From the NCBI GenBank assembly GCA_029261925.1, contig JAJDAJ010000104.1, forward strand, positions 1 through 64,000: a DNA stretch of 64,000 nt, written 5' to 3'. Below the pieces are notes generated by a model. That model was not told where the DNA came from. It worked only from the letters and a program-made list of their open reading frames with translations, and did no database searches. Positions 23,907 through 32,752 of this stretch are shown here, piece after piece. Made by a program: the position numbers and the translations under genes. The stretch's first letter is position 1; each line of letters starts with the position of its first letter. Source of the DNA: Deltaproteobacteria bacterium. GTDB taxonomy: Bacteria > Myxococcota_A > UBA9160 > SZUA-336.

Positions 23907-24712
23907 TGGACGAGCTGAGACGCGACCTGGCGCCGATCGCCGACGCCGCCTGGCGCAGGATCGAGGACGAGGCGAGCGGGGCGCTCGAGGCGTCGCTCGC
24001 GGCCCGCAGGATCGCGGACTTCCGCGGTCCGCTGGGCTGGGCGCACTCCTCTGTCGACCCGGGCCGCGTGGAGCCGCTGCCCTCGGCTCCGGCGAAGGGC
24101 GTGAGCGCGTGCATCCGCCGCGTGCAGCCGCTCGTCGAGCTGCGCGCCGGCTTCGCTCTGGCGCGGGAGGAGCTCGACGCCTTCACGCGGGGCGCGGACG
24201 ACGTCGACCTCGATCCGCTGGTCACGGCCGCCCGGGAGCTCGCCCGCGCGGAGGATCGAGCGATCTTTCACGGCTTCGAGGAAGCCGGCATCCGCGGCAT
24301 CTGCAGCGATTCGGCGCACGCGCCGATCCAGCCCTCGGAGGACTACACGGAGTATGCGCGGGCCGTCTCGGAGGCGATCGAGCGGCTGCGCAGCGCGGGC
24401 GTCGCCGGACCCTACGGCATCGCGCTCGGGCCGGAGTGCAGCCGCGGCCTCAACGGGACCGCCGGCGACGGCGGCTACCCCGTGATCCAGCACGTGCGCC
24501 GGCTGCTCGACGGTCCGGTACTGACCGCGCCGAGCATCGACGGCGCCGTCGTGCTCAGTACGCGCGGCGGGGACTTCGAGCTCGTGGTCGGTCGCGACAT
24601 CGCGATCGGCTACCTCGACCACGACGACGAGCAGGTGCGGCTCTACCTCGAGGAGAGCATGACCTTCCGGCTGCTCGGCCCCGAGGCGGCCGTCCCGCTC
24701 GTCCGGGGTTGA
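23906..24712 (+). CDS. enc: Encapsulin shell protein (family 1)
   Basis: 268-aa HK97-fold protein that self-assembles into a nanocompartment. N-terminal LAPIADAAWRRIEDEA, ADFRGPLGWAHSSVDPGRVE, mid-region VELRAGFALAREELDAFTRG, the loop EDRAIFHGFEEAGIRGI, and C-terminal DIAIGYLDHDDEQVRLYLEESMTFR are all typical of family 1 (linocin M18-like) encapsulins. Length is standard. One-nt overlap (TGATG) with the EncFtn gene, so cargo and shell are co-expressed. Combined with the sigma-54 promoter this forms an inducible iron-storage compartment. Confidence 0.94.
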   Translation: MDELRRDLAPIADAAWRRIEDEASGALEASLAARRIADFRGPLGWAHSSVDPGRVEPLPSAPAKGVSACIRRVQPLVELRAGFALAREELDAFTRGADDVDLDPLVTAARELARAEDRAIFHGFEEAGIRGICSDSAHAPIQPSEDYTEYARAVSEAIERLRSAGVAGPYGIALGPECSRGLNGTAGDGGYPVIQHVRRLLDGPVLTAPSIDGAVVLSTRGGDFELVVGRDIAIGYLDHDDEQVRLYLEESMTFRLLGPEAAVPLVRG

Positions 24713-24715
24713 GCC

Positions 24716-24937
24716 GTGACGGACGCGATCCAGGATCCCGCGCGCGAGTTCGGTACGCCCGAGGCCCTTCTCGCGCGCGACGATCTCGCGCCCACGCGCA
24801 AGCTCGAGCTGCTGGAGCAGTGGGAGCTGGATGCGCGCCGTCTGCTGACCGCCGAGTCGGAGAGCATGGGCGGCGGCGAGAGCGCCATGCTCGACCGCGT
24901 GCTGCGCGCGCGCCGCGAGCTCGACTCCGGCTCCTGA
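24716..24937 (+). CDS. Small helical protein downstream of encapsulin
   Basis: 73-aa acidic, helical protein (FGTPEALLARDDLAPTRKLELLEQWELDARRLLTAE) starting with GTG 3 nt after the encapsulin stop codon. No signal or membrane segment and no encapsulation-peptide-like tail. The PEALL...L....KLELLEQWELDA pattern recalls small proteins found with stress or ferritin genes, but I cannot name a family. Tight spacing puts it in the EncFtn-encapsulin operon. Confidence 0.75.
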   Translation: MTDAIQDPAREFGTPEALLARDDLAPTRKLELLEQWELDARRLLTAESESMGGGESAMLDRVLRARRELDSGS

Positions 24938-24965
24938 GCCCCGGTCTGGACCTGAGCCGGGGCCG
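24938..24965 (+). terminator. Candidate terminator of the encapsulin operon
   Basis: Hairpin of GCCCCGG (24940-24946) with CCGGGGC (24959-24965), directly after the stop codon at 24937. Seven perfect G+C pairs, 12-nt loop, no U-tract. Confidence 0.4.
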
Positions 24966-25027
24966 GGGGCGCCCCGCACCCGGCGGGGCCGACGGACCCG
25001 GACCGGCGGACCGCGGCGGCGGGCCGC

Positions 25028-25055
25028 TTGATGCCGACCCTGCGCCGTGTATCGT
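25028..25055 (+). promoter_or_regulatory. Predicted sigma-70-type promoter of the ATP-grasp operon
   Basis: TTGATG (25028-25033), 16-bp spacer, TATCGT (25050-25055). Predicted start near 25062, about 20 nt before the ATG at 25083. AAGGA (25064-25068) lies in the leader, 14 nt from the start codon. Confidence 0.5.
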
Positions 25056-25082
25056 GAGGTCGGAAGGAACGACCCCCGGCTG

Positions 25083-26540
25083 ATGGCCACCCAAGAGCTC
25101 TTTCGAGACTACCGGCCCCTGGACTCCGCCTACGACGAGTGCTTCGGGCCCGACCGGAAGCCGCGGCCCGAGGCGAGTCACGTGATCGCGCTGCTGGAGG
25201 GGCTGGGCCAGCGCGAGTTCCGCGAGCGCCAGAACCTGGCGGAGACCACCTTCCTCAAGAGCGGCATCACCTTCTCGGTGTACACCGAGGACGAGGGCTC
25301 CGAGCGGATCTTCCCGTTCGACCTGATCCCCCGCCTGATTCCCGCCAGCGACTGGCAGCAGATCCGGGATGGCCTGCTGCAGCGCATCCGCGCCCTGAAT
25401 CTCTTCCTGGGCGACGTCTACGGCGAGCAGCGGATCCTGGACGAGGACGTCGTGCCGCGCGACCTGGTCCTGGGCGCGAAGGGCTACGTCGCCGCCATGC
25501 ACGGCATCCGTCCGCCGGGAGACGTGTACGTGCACATCGCGGGCATCGACCTGATCCGGGGTCCCGACGGCGAGATCCTGGTGCTCGAGGACAATGCGCG
25601 CACGCCCTCGGGCGTGTCGTACGTGCTCGAGAACCGCATGGTCATGAAGAAGGTCTTCCCGCGCGTCTTCGCCCAGGCACGCGTCATGGGCGTCGACGAG
25701 TACCCGCTGCGCCTCCGGCGCGCCCTGGACTCGGTCGGACCCGCTCCCGACGACGAGGACAGCACCGTGGTGCTGACCCCCGGGCCCCACAACTCCGCCT
25801 ACTTCGAGCACAGCTTCCTGGCGCGGCGCATGGGCGTGCCACTGGTCGAGGGTCGGGACCTGTACGTCGACGACGAGCGGGTCTGGGCCAAGACCACACG
25901 GGGCCCTCAGCGGGTGGACGTGATCTACCGGCGCGTCGACGACGCGTTCCTCGACCCGCGCGTGTTCCGCGAGGACAGCATGCTCGGCGTGCCCGGGCTG
26001 GTCGGCGCGTACGCGGCGGGGAACGTCGCCATTGCCAACGCGATCGGCAACGGCGTGGCCGACGACAAGGCCATCTACCCGTACGTGCCCGACATGATCC
26101 GCTTCTACCTCTCGGAGGAGCCGATCCTGGGCCAGGTCCACACGTACATCTGTGAGCGCGACGACGATTGCGCCTACGCGCTCGAGCACATGGGCGAGCT
26201 GGTGGTCAAGGCGGTCAACGAGGCGGGCGGATACGGCATGCTGATCGGGCCCCAGGCCACCCGCCAGCAGCTCCGCGACTTCCGGGAGCGCGTGCGCGCC
26301 CAGCCCCGCAACTACATCGCACAGCCGCGCATCGAGCTCTCGACCTGTCCGACCTGGACGGGCAAGGGCGCCGCACCCCGGCGCATCGACCTGCGTCCCT
26401 ACGTCGTCAGCGGGCGCGACGGCGGCTGGGTCCTCCCCGGCGGCCTGACGCGCGTGGCGCTGGTCGAGGGCTCGTACGTGGTCAACTCGAGCCAGGGCGG
26501 CGGCTCCAAGGACACCTGGGTCCTGGAGGATCCCGCGTGA
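25083..26540 (+). CDS. Circularly permuted ATP-grasp type 2 protein (DUF404/DUF407)
   Basis: 485-aa ATP-dependent carboxylate-amine ligase-like protein of the circularly permuted ATP-grasp family. Recognisable blocks: [62 protein letters not shown] (nucleotide/metal-binding acidic residues), and the [19 protein letters not shown] loop. Partners of this family (alpha-E and transglutaminase-fold proteins) were predicted by comparative genomics (Iyer, Aravind and colleagues) to make or remove peptide-type bonds. Start chosen at ATG 25083, inside the promoter-defined transcript. The stop overlaps the next start in GTGA. Confidence 0.9.
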   Translation: MATQELFRDYRPLDSAYDECFGPDRKPRPEASHVIALLEGLGQREFRERQNLAETTFLKSGITFSVYTEDEGSERIFPFDLIPRLIPASDWQQIRDGLLQRIRALNLFLGDVYGEQRILDEDVVPRDLVLGAKGYVAAMHGIRPPGDVYVHIAGIDLIRGPDGEILVLEDNARTPSGVSYVLENRMVMKKVFPRVFAQARVMGVDEYPLRLRRALDSVGPAPDDEDSTVVLTPGPHNSAYFEHSFLARRMGVPLVEGRDLYVDDERVWAKTTRGPQRVDVIYRRVDDAFLDPRVFREDSMLGVPGLVGAYAAGNVAIANAIGNGVADDKAIYPYVPDMIRFYLSEEPILGQVHTYICERDDDCAYALEHMGELVVKAVNEAGGYGMLIGPQATRQQLRDFRERVRAQPRNYIAQPRIELSTCPTWTGKGAAPRRIDLRPYVVSGRDGGWVLPGGLTRVALVEGSYVVNSSQGGGSKDTWVLEDPA

Positions 26541-27538
26541 TCTCCCGCGTGGCCGAGAGCTGCTTCTGGCTGAACCGCCACCTGGAGCGGGTCGAGGTGC
26601 TCGCACGGATCCTCGACGTGAACCTGGCCTTCCAGCTCGACGTGGACCTGCGGGACGCGGAGCGCTGGCGACCGATCGTGGTCGTCAGCGGCCAGGAGCT
26701 CGACTACCTCGAGCGCACGCCCAGCGGTCAGATCGACGATCCCGAGGTGGCGCAGGAGTACCTGGCCTGGAGCGCCGACAACCCCAGCTCCCTGGTCTCG
26801 TCGCTCGAGTCGGCGCGGGAGAACGCGCGCACGATCCGCGAGACCATCAGCCTGGAGATGTGGGAGAGCCTGAACGACCTCTGGCTCTGGACCCGGGAGC
26901 GCGACGCACGGCGCCTGTACGGGTCCGACCGGCACGCCTTCTACGTGCAGCTCCGCGATCGCTGCCAGCTGCTGCACGGCATCGCCGAGTCCACGCTCCT
27001 GCACGAGGAGCCGTTCTGGTTCATGCGGCTGGGTACGACGCTGGAGCGCGCGAGCCAGACGGCCCGCATGCTCGACCTGAAGTACCACAGCATCGGGCCC
27101 CGCGTGGGCGAGATCGAGATGCCGGCCGAGGCCGCGCAGTGGCTGGCCACGCTGCGCTTCTGCTGCGCGATCGAGCCCTTCTTCAAGCGCGACTTCGAGG
27201 AGCTCTCCGGCCAGGCCATCGCGCACTTCCTGCTCTTCGACCCCGGCTTCCCGCGCTCGGTGCTCTGCACGCTGCAGCGCGCGACGAACCTGCTGATCAT
27301 GATCCGCCAGGGCAGCGGGCCGGTGGGCGAGCGCACCGGGGAGATGCTCGGCGGAATGCTGCGGCGCCTCGAGGCGATGTCCGGGGAGGGAACGGCGGGC
27401 GACGACCTGCACGCCACGCTGACCTGGGTCGTCCAGACGACCGCGGAGGTCTGCGACGCCGTGCGCACCGACTTCTTCGATCCTGCCCCCGTGGCACCGC
27501 GGCGGCGCCCGGGCACCGCCGCCCAGACCCAGGCCTGA
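26537..27538 (+). CDS. Alpha-E domain protein
   Basis: 333-aa all-helical protein of the alpha-E family, the constant partner of the circularly permuted ATP-grasp protein. N-terminal [19 protein letters not shown] is the signature, followed by [18 protein letters not shown] and [15 protein letters not shown]. Its function is unknown but it is thought to work with the ATP-grasp enzyme as one complex. GTG start with a 4-nt overlap. Its 3' end faces the transglutaminase genes 15 nt away. Confidence 0.9.
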   Translation: MISRVAESCFWLNRHLERVEVLARILDVNLAFQLDVDLRDAERWRPIVVVSGQELDYLERTPSGQIDDPEVAQEYLAWSADNPSSLVSSLESARENARTIRETISLEMWESLNDLWLWTRERDARRLYGSDRHAFYVQLRDRCQLLHGIAESTLLHEEPFWFMRLGTTLERASQTARMLDLKYHSIGPRVGEIEMPAEAAQWLATLRFCCAIEPFFKRDFEELSGQAIAHFLLFDPGFPRSVLCTLQRATNLLIMIRQGSGPVGERTGEMLGGMLRRLEAMSGEGTAGDDLHATLTWVVQTTAEVCDAVRTDFFDPAPVAPRRRPGTAAQTQA

Positions 27539-27553
27539 GGCCCCCCCCGTCGC

Positions 27554-29287
27554 TCAGGGCTCCTCGACCTCGACCTGCACCAGCGTCGAGAGCGTCTCGG
27601 TCCCGCCCCCGCCCTTGTAGATCACGCCCTTGGTCGGCGTGGCGTCGATGTAGTTGCGCCCGCAGGCGACGCGCATGTGGTCGAGGTTCACCTGGCAGCC
27701 GTTGGTGGGGTCGAGACCGTGCCAGCCCACCCAGGGCAGGTAGAGCTCGACCCAGGCGTGAGAGGCATCGGACTGGATCCGGTTCTCGTAGCCCCCGCCC
27801 GTGTAGATGTAGCCCATGCGGTAGCGCGCCGGCACCGAGAGCAGGCGCGCCAGGCAGATCAGCAGGTTCGCGAAGTCCTGGCAGACGCCGCGCCGCGTCT
27901 CGTAGACCTCGAAGGGGGTCGTCGCCGAGTTCGTCGATCCCGGTACGTACTTGAAGTCCTGGTAGATGGTCTCGTTCATGTCGAGCAGCGTCTCGAGCAG
28001 GTCGTAGTCGTTGCGATCGACGAAGCCCATGGCGAAGTCCGAGAGCTCCCGCAGCTGGCTCTCGGGGAGCTCGGGCGGAAGCAGGTACGAGAGCATCATC
28101 TGGCGCTGCCAGGGCATCCAGACCAGCGGGATCGTGTCGCGCTCGACCGGCGAGCGCAGGTGCAGCGGATCCTCGGGATGCACGCGCACGCGCGACTCGC
28201 TGCGGATGACCATCTCGCCGAAGGGATCGGTGACCTCGAGGGAGGTCGTGTGGTTGCCGAACACGTCCTCGTAGTCGCGCTGCAGACCGTCGACCGAGAC
28301 CTGGAGCTGGAAGTCGAGCACGTCCTGGCGAGCGTCGTCCACGGGCCGCAGCCGGAAGTGGTGCGAGCTGCGCTCGATCGGGAAGTCGTACTGGTAACGC
28401 GTCTCGTGCACGACGCGCAGCACCCGCGGCTCGGTCGGCTGCGGCCCTGCCCTCCGGATCTGCGCGGACCGCGCCTCCGCGACCGGCTCGGGATCGCTGC
28501 TCCAGACGATCGCCCCGCGCCGCGCGACGATCATCTGCCCGGGGGCCATGGCGGTCCAGTCTCCGTCCGACAGCGGGTGCGTCGAGACGACGACCGCGGT
28601 GCGCGAGCTCACACGTGGACCGTCCAGGTCGAGCGCCAGCGCATCGGACTCGAGGTGGTGCGTGTCGTGCGGCGGGAGCCGCCGCTTCCAGTGCAGACCC
28701 GGCGCGGCACTGGCGCAGCGATACGCCACCAGGTCGTGGCCATCGGCCAGCAGCACGTTGGCCATGCCCAGCGCACTCATGGATCTGAGCCAGCCGAGCA
28801 GCACCGGCCACTCGAGATCCGCGAGCGAGCGCGCCTTGCTCTCGAGCAGCCGGGTCAGCATCCAGCAGAACACGTGCTCGCTGTCGGTCACGCCCAGGGG
28901 CTCGAACGGGCCGCCGGGCTCCAGCGGGAACGCACTGCGGAAGTCCCCGTCGAGGTCGCCACTGTGCGCGAACAGCCAGCTGCGCCCGGCGTGACTCTTG
29001 AGGAAGGGCTGGGCGTCGCGCTGCGAGATCCTCTTGGCCGACCCGCGCAGGTGGCAGACGAAGAGCGACGAGCGGAAGCGCTCCCAGTCCCGCAGCAGGT
29101 GCGTCATCGGGTCGTCGCCCGTGGAGGTCGGATCCTTGATGACCACGGCGGCCAGCTCGCGACCGGGGTACCAGCCGAAGCCCCAGCCGTAGGGCAGCTC
29201 CGCGTCGCCCCGCCGCCGGATCAGCTCCTTGAGGGTGATCGCCGGCGACGCCTCGGCGTCGAAGGAGAGCGCGAGCAGCTCGCTCAT
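27554..29287 (-). CDS. Fusion: class II glutamine amidotransferase-like domain plus transglutaminase-like protease
   Basis: 577 aa. Residues 1 to about 265 align in pattern with YafJ-type class II amidotransferases: GWGFGWYPG, VCHLRGSAKR, FAHSGDLDGD, DSEHVFCWML. The N-terminal nucleophile, normally Cys directly after Met (MCELL in YafJ), is Ser here (MSELLALSF; codon AGC). From about 290 on is a transglutaminase-family protein: N-terminal beta domain (VVHETRYQYDFPIE), then the triad Cys (RRGVCQDFANL, near residue 467), His (ASHAWVELYLPW) and Asp (GLDPTNG). It overlaps the DUF2126 gene by 4 nt. The domain pairing fits a role in forming or cleaving amide bonds with the ATP-grasp operon that faces it. 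Confidence 0.9.
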   Translation of the reverse strand: MSELLALSFDAEASPAITLKELIRRRGDAELPYGWGFGWYPGRELAAVVIKDPTSTGDDPMTHLLRDWERFRSSLFVCHLRGSAKRISQRDAQPFLKSHAGRSWLFAHSGDLDGDFRSAFPLEPGGPFEPLGVTDSEHVFCWMLTRLLESKARSLADLEWPVLLGWLRSMSALGMANVLLADGHDLVAYRCASAAPGLHWKRRLPPHDTHHLESDALALDLDGPRVSSRTAVVVSTHPLSDGDWTAMAPGQMIVARRGAIVWSSDPEPVAEARSAQIRRAGPQPTEPRVLRVVHETRYQYDFPIERSSHHFRLRPVDDARQDVLDFQLQVSVDGLQRDYEDVFGNHTTSLEVTDPFGEMVIRSESRVRVHPEDPLHLRSPVERDTIPLVWMPWQRQMMLSYLLPPELPESQLRELSDFAMGFVDRNDYDLLETLLDMNETIYQDFKYVPGSTNSATTPFEVYETRRGVCQDFANLLICLARLLSVPARYRMGYIYTGGGYENRIQSDASHAWVELYLPWVGWHGLDPTNGCQVNLDHMRVACGRNYIDATPTKGVIYKGGGGTETLSTLVQVEVEEP

Positions 29288-32200
29288 CCGCCGGTCCCCG
29301 CGAAGCGGCGCAGGTCGAGGGTCATCGGGAACTCGGGGTCGACCCGCGGCGAGGGTACTGGCATCGACCCGGGAGTGTGCCCGCGCGCCTCGAAGCGTGC
29401 CAGACGCCGACCCTCCGCCTCGTACGCGTTGACCGGGAAGCTGTCGTGACTCCGCCCGCCGGGATGCGCCACGTGATAGGTGCAGCCCGCCACCGCGCGC
29501 CCGTTCCAGCTGTCGACCAGGTCGAAGACCAGCGGCGCCTGCACCGGGATCGTGGGGTGCAGACAGCGCGCGGGCTGCCAGGCGCGGAAGCGCACGCCCG
29601 AGACCGCCTCGTCGCCCACGCCCGTCGGGTGCAGCGGCACCGCGACCCCGTTGCAGGCCAGCCGGTAGCGCGACCCGCCCCCACCGCTGACGCGCACCTG
29701 CAGCCGCTCCACCGACGAGTCCACGAAGCGGGCGGTGCTGCCGCTCGCGCCCTCCTCGCCCAGAACGTGCCAGGGCTCGAGCGCGTGCCGCAGCTCGATC
29801 TCCACGTCGCGGTAGCGCGCCGACCCGTAGACCGGGAAGCGGAACTCGAGGTGCGGGGCGAACCAGGCCTCCTCGAGGTCGATGCCGCCCGAGCGGAGCT
29901 CGGCCAGAACGTCCTGGAAGTCCCGCCAGACGTAGTGGGGCAGCATGAATCGATCGTGAAGCGCCGTGCCCCAGCGCTCCAGGGGCTGGCGGTACGGCCG
30001 GTCCCAGAAGTGCGCCACGAGCGCGCGCAGCAGCAGCTGCTGCACCAGGCTCATGCGCGCGTGCGGGGGCATCTCGAAGGCGCGCAGCTCGAGCAGACCG
30101 CGGCGCCCGCCGGCGTGGTCGGGGGAGTAAAGCTTGTCGATGCAGAACTCCGCCCGGTGCGTGTTGCCGCTCACGTCGACCAGCAGATCGCGCAGCAGAC
30201 GGTCCACCAGCCAGGGCGGCACGGATCCGGCGCCGGGATCCGGGATGCGGGCCAGGGCGATCTCGAGCTCGTAAAGGGCGTCGTGTCGCGCCTCGTCGAC
30301 GCGAGGCGCCTGGCTCGTGGGGCCGATGAACAGCCCCGAGAACAGGTACGAGAGCGACGGGTGATTGATCCAGAAGCTCAGCAGGCTGCGCAGCAGATCC
30401 GGCCTGCGCAGCAGGGGGCTGTCGAGCGTCGTCGGTCCGCCCAGCGCGAAGTGGTTCCCGCCGCCGGTGCCGGTGTGGCGCCCGTCGACCATGAACTTCT
30501 CGGTTCCCAGGCGCGAGAGGCGCGCCTCGTCGTACAGGGTGCTGGTGAGCTCGACGCACTCCCTCCAGCTGTGGGCGGGCTGCACGTTGACCTCGATCAC
30601 GCCGGGATCGGGCGTGATCTGGAGCAGGTTCAGGCGGGGATCGGGCGGCGGCGGATAGCCCTCGAGATGCACGGCCACGTCGAGCTCGGTGGCCGCGTCC
30701 TCGACGGCGGCGACCAGGTCGACGTAGTCGTCGGCCGTGGGAACCGGCGGCAGGAAGACGCAGAGGCGGCCATCGCGCGGCTCGACCGCGAGCGCGGTGC
30801 GGACGGGATCGCCGTCGGCAGCCGGCGCGGCCGGCGCGCCCGGCGCCACGCCGGAGAAGGTCGGCTGGCGCCGCGGATCGGGAGGCATCAGCGGCGGCCG
30901 GCGCTCGCCGGGATCGGCCTGGATCACGTGCGGATACTGACTGGCGTCCAGCCAGGGCAGCGCCTCGAGCGGCAGGCGGAAGCCCAGCGGCGAGTCCCCG
31001 GGGACCAGGTACAGCCGGCCCCGGCGCACGCGCCAGCGCTCCGAACGCCAGCGGCGAGCGTCGCGCGCGTTCGATAGCTGCACCGGGAGCACGAAGCCGA
31101 CCGGCGTGTCGACACCCCGCGACAGCGCGCGCAGCAGGCGGGCGCGCTCGGCGGGATCGTCGAGCGCGATCTGGGCCAGGTCCACGTCGGGCGGCATCCC
31201 GCCCTCCGCGACCAGCAGCCGGACCGGGTCCTCCCAGGCGCCGACCACGCAGTCCGGATCGACCTCGAGGCGCGAGGCGATGCCGCGCACCAGCGACTCC
31301 GCCTGCGCCACGGTCGGCGCGTGATCGGCGGACTCGTCCGCGATCCGCCCGGGATCGCGCCAGAGCGGCTCGCCGTCCCCGCGCCAGTACACGGAGAACG
31401 CCCAGCGCGGCAGCGGCTCGCCCGGGTACCACTTGCCCTGACCGAAGTGCAGCAGGCCGCCCGGCGCGAAGCGCTCGTGCAGGCGCTTGACCAGATCGTA
31501 CGCGCGGGCGCGCTTGGTCGGACCGACCGCGGCCGTGTTCCACTCGGCGCCGTCGAGATCGTCGATCGAGACGAACGTCGGCTCGCCTCCCAGTGTCAGG
31601 CGCACGTCGGCCGCCTCGAGACGCCGGTCCACGGCCTCGCCCGCGAGATCGATCGCGCTCCACTGTGCCTCGCTGAACGGGCGCGTGGTGCGCGGCGACT
31701 CCAGCACGCGCTGGACCGACATGGTGTGCGAGAAGTCGACCTCGCACTCCTCGACCACGCCGGAGATCGGCGACGCGCTCGCCGGGCTGGGCCCGCAGGC
31801 CAGCGGCAGGTGGCCCTCGCCCGCCAGGAGCCCCGAGGTCGCGTCGAGCCCGATCCAGCCCGCCCCGGGCAGATAGGCCTCGGCCCAGGCGTGCAGATCG
31901 GTGAAGTCCTCCTTGGGCCCCGACGGTCCATCGAGGGACTCCACGTCCGGCGCGAGCTGGATCAGGTAGCCCGAGGCGAAGCGCGCGGCGATGCCGAGGC
32001 GGCGCAGGATCTGCACCAGCAGCCAGGCACTGTCACGGCAGGACCCGCGCGCGACCTCGAGCGTGTGGTCCGGCGTCTGCACGCCCGGCTCCATGCGGAC
32101 CACGTACTCGATCTCGGAGGCCAGGCGCTGGTTCAGGCCGACCAGGTGGTCCAGGGTCCGGACCGGCTCGCGCTCGACCGCCGCGGCCCAGGCATCCACG

Positions 32201-32574
32201 CCCGGACCGCGCTCCAGCTCCAGGTACGGGCGCAGCTCCTCGCGCAGCTCCGGCTCGTACTCGAAGGGCCACTGCTCGACGGCGGGCTCGAGGAAGAAGT
32301 CGAACGGGTTGAGCGTCGCCATCTCGGCGACCAGATCCACCACCACGCTCAGCTCCCGTGCGGGCTCCGGGAACACCGCGCGGGCCAGGAAGTTCCCCTG
32401 CGGGTCCTGCTGCCAGTTGAGGAAGTGCTCGGCGGGAGTCAGCCGCAGGGAGTAGCTCAGGATGGGGGTCCGGCAGTGCGGTGCCGGACGCAGGCGGATG
32501 ACCTGGGGGCCGAGGCTCACGCGCCGGTCGTACCGGTAGATCGTCTCGTGGTGTAGCGCGACGTGCAGCTTCAT
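29284..32574 (-). CDS. Large transglutaminase-like protein with DUF2126
   Basis: 1096 aa. Residues 1 to about 290 form a transglutaminase-like cysteine protease: beta domain starting LHVALHHETIYRYDRRV, nucleophile Cys near residue 179 (ARGSCRDSAWLLVQ), His in DLHAWAEAYLPGAGW and Asp in GLDATSG. The remaining 800 residues are DUF2126, including GTGGGNHFALGG, SFWINHPSLSYLFSGLF, EFCIDKLYSP and RVSGGGGSRYRLACNG. This architecture is the standard partner of the ATP-grasp/alpha-E pair. Its role is unknown; a peptidase or amide-transfer step is predicted for the system. ATG start is the family's usual N-terminus. Confidence 0.92.
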   Translation of the reverse strand: MKLHVALHHETIYRYDRRVSLGPQVIRLRPAPHCRTPILSYSLRLTPAEHFLNWQQDPQGNFLARAVFPEPARELSVVVDLVAEMATLNPFDFFLEPAVEQWPFEYEPELREELRPYLELERGPGVDAWAAAVEREPVRTLDHLVGLNQRLASEIEYVVRMEPGVQTPDHTLEVARGSCRDSAWLLVQILRRLGIAARFASGYLIQLAPDVESLDGPSGPKEDFTDLHAWAEAYLPGAGWIGLDATSGLLAGEGHLPLACGPSPASASPISGVVEECEVDFSHTMSVQRVLESPRTTRPFSEAQWSAIDLAGEAVDRRLEAADVRLTLGGEPTFVSIDDLDGAEWNTAAVGPTKRARAYDLVKRLHERFAPGGLLHFGQGKWYPGEPLPRWAFSVYWRGDGEPLWRDPGRIADESADHAPTVAQAESLVRGIASRLEVDPDCVVGAWEDPVRLLVAEGGMPPDVDLAQIALDDPAERARLLRALSRGVDTPVGFVLPVQLSNARDARRWRSERWRVRRGRLYLVPGDSPLGFRLPLEALPWLDASQYPHVIQADPGERRPPLMPPDPRRQPTFSGVAPGAPAAPAADGDPVRTALAVEPRDGRLCVFLPPVPTADDYVDLVAAVEDAATELDVAVHLEGYPPPPDPRLNLLQITPDPGVIEVNVQPAHSWRECVELTSTLYDEARLSRLGTEKFMVDGRHTGTGGGNHFALGGPTTLDSPLLRRPDLLRSLLSFWINHPSLSYLFSGLFIGPTSQAPRVDEARHDALYELEIALARIPDPGAGSVPPWLVDRLLRDLLVDVSGNTHRAEFCIDKLYSPDHAGGRRGLLELRAFEMPPHARMSLVQQLLLRALVAHFWDRPYRQPLERWGTALHDRFMLPHYVWRDFQDVLAELRSGGIDLEEAWFAPHLEFRFPVYGSARYRDVEIELRHALEPWHVLGEEGASGSTARFVDSSVERLQVRVSGGGGSRYRLACNGVAVPLHPTGVGDEAVSGVRFRAWQPARCLHPTIPVQAPLVFDLVDSWNGRAVAGCTYHVAHPGGRSHDSFPVNAYEAEGRRLARFEARGHTPGSMPVPSPRVDPEFPMTLDLRRFAGTGG

Positions 32575-32752
32575 CGGTCCGGGGGGCGATCCATCGTGCG
32601 TCGAGTGTACGTAATCGACCGGCAGCCATGCCCGGACCCGGAGCCCGGAGCCGGCCGGCAGACGCCAGCGTGGCCCGCGCGCGCCACCGCCCGGCGCGCC
32701 CGGAGAAGCGGCGGCACCCGTGGGTTACCCTGGGCGCGGCCGCTAGAGCTGC

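Noticed and set aside
29377-31077. 566-codon rightward frame opposite the DUF2126 protein
   Set aside because: Antisense to a family-conserved coding region; composition typical of a frame shadow.
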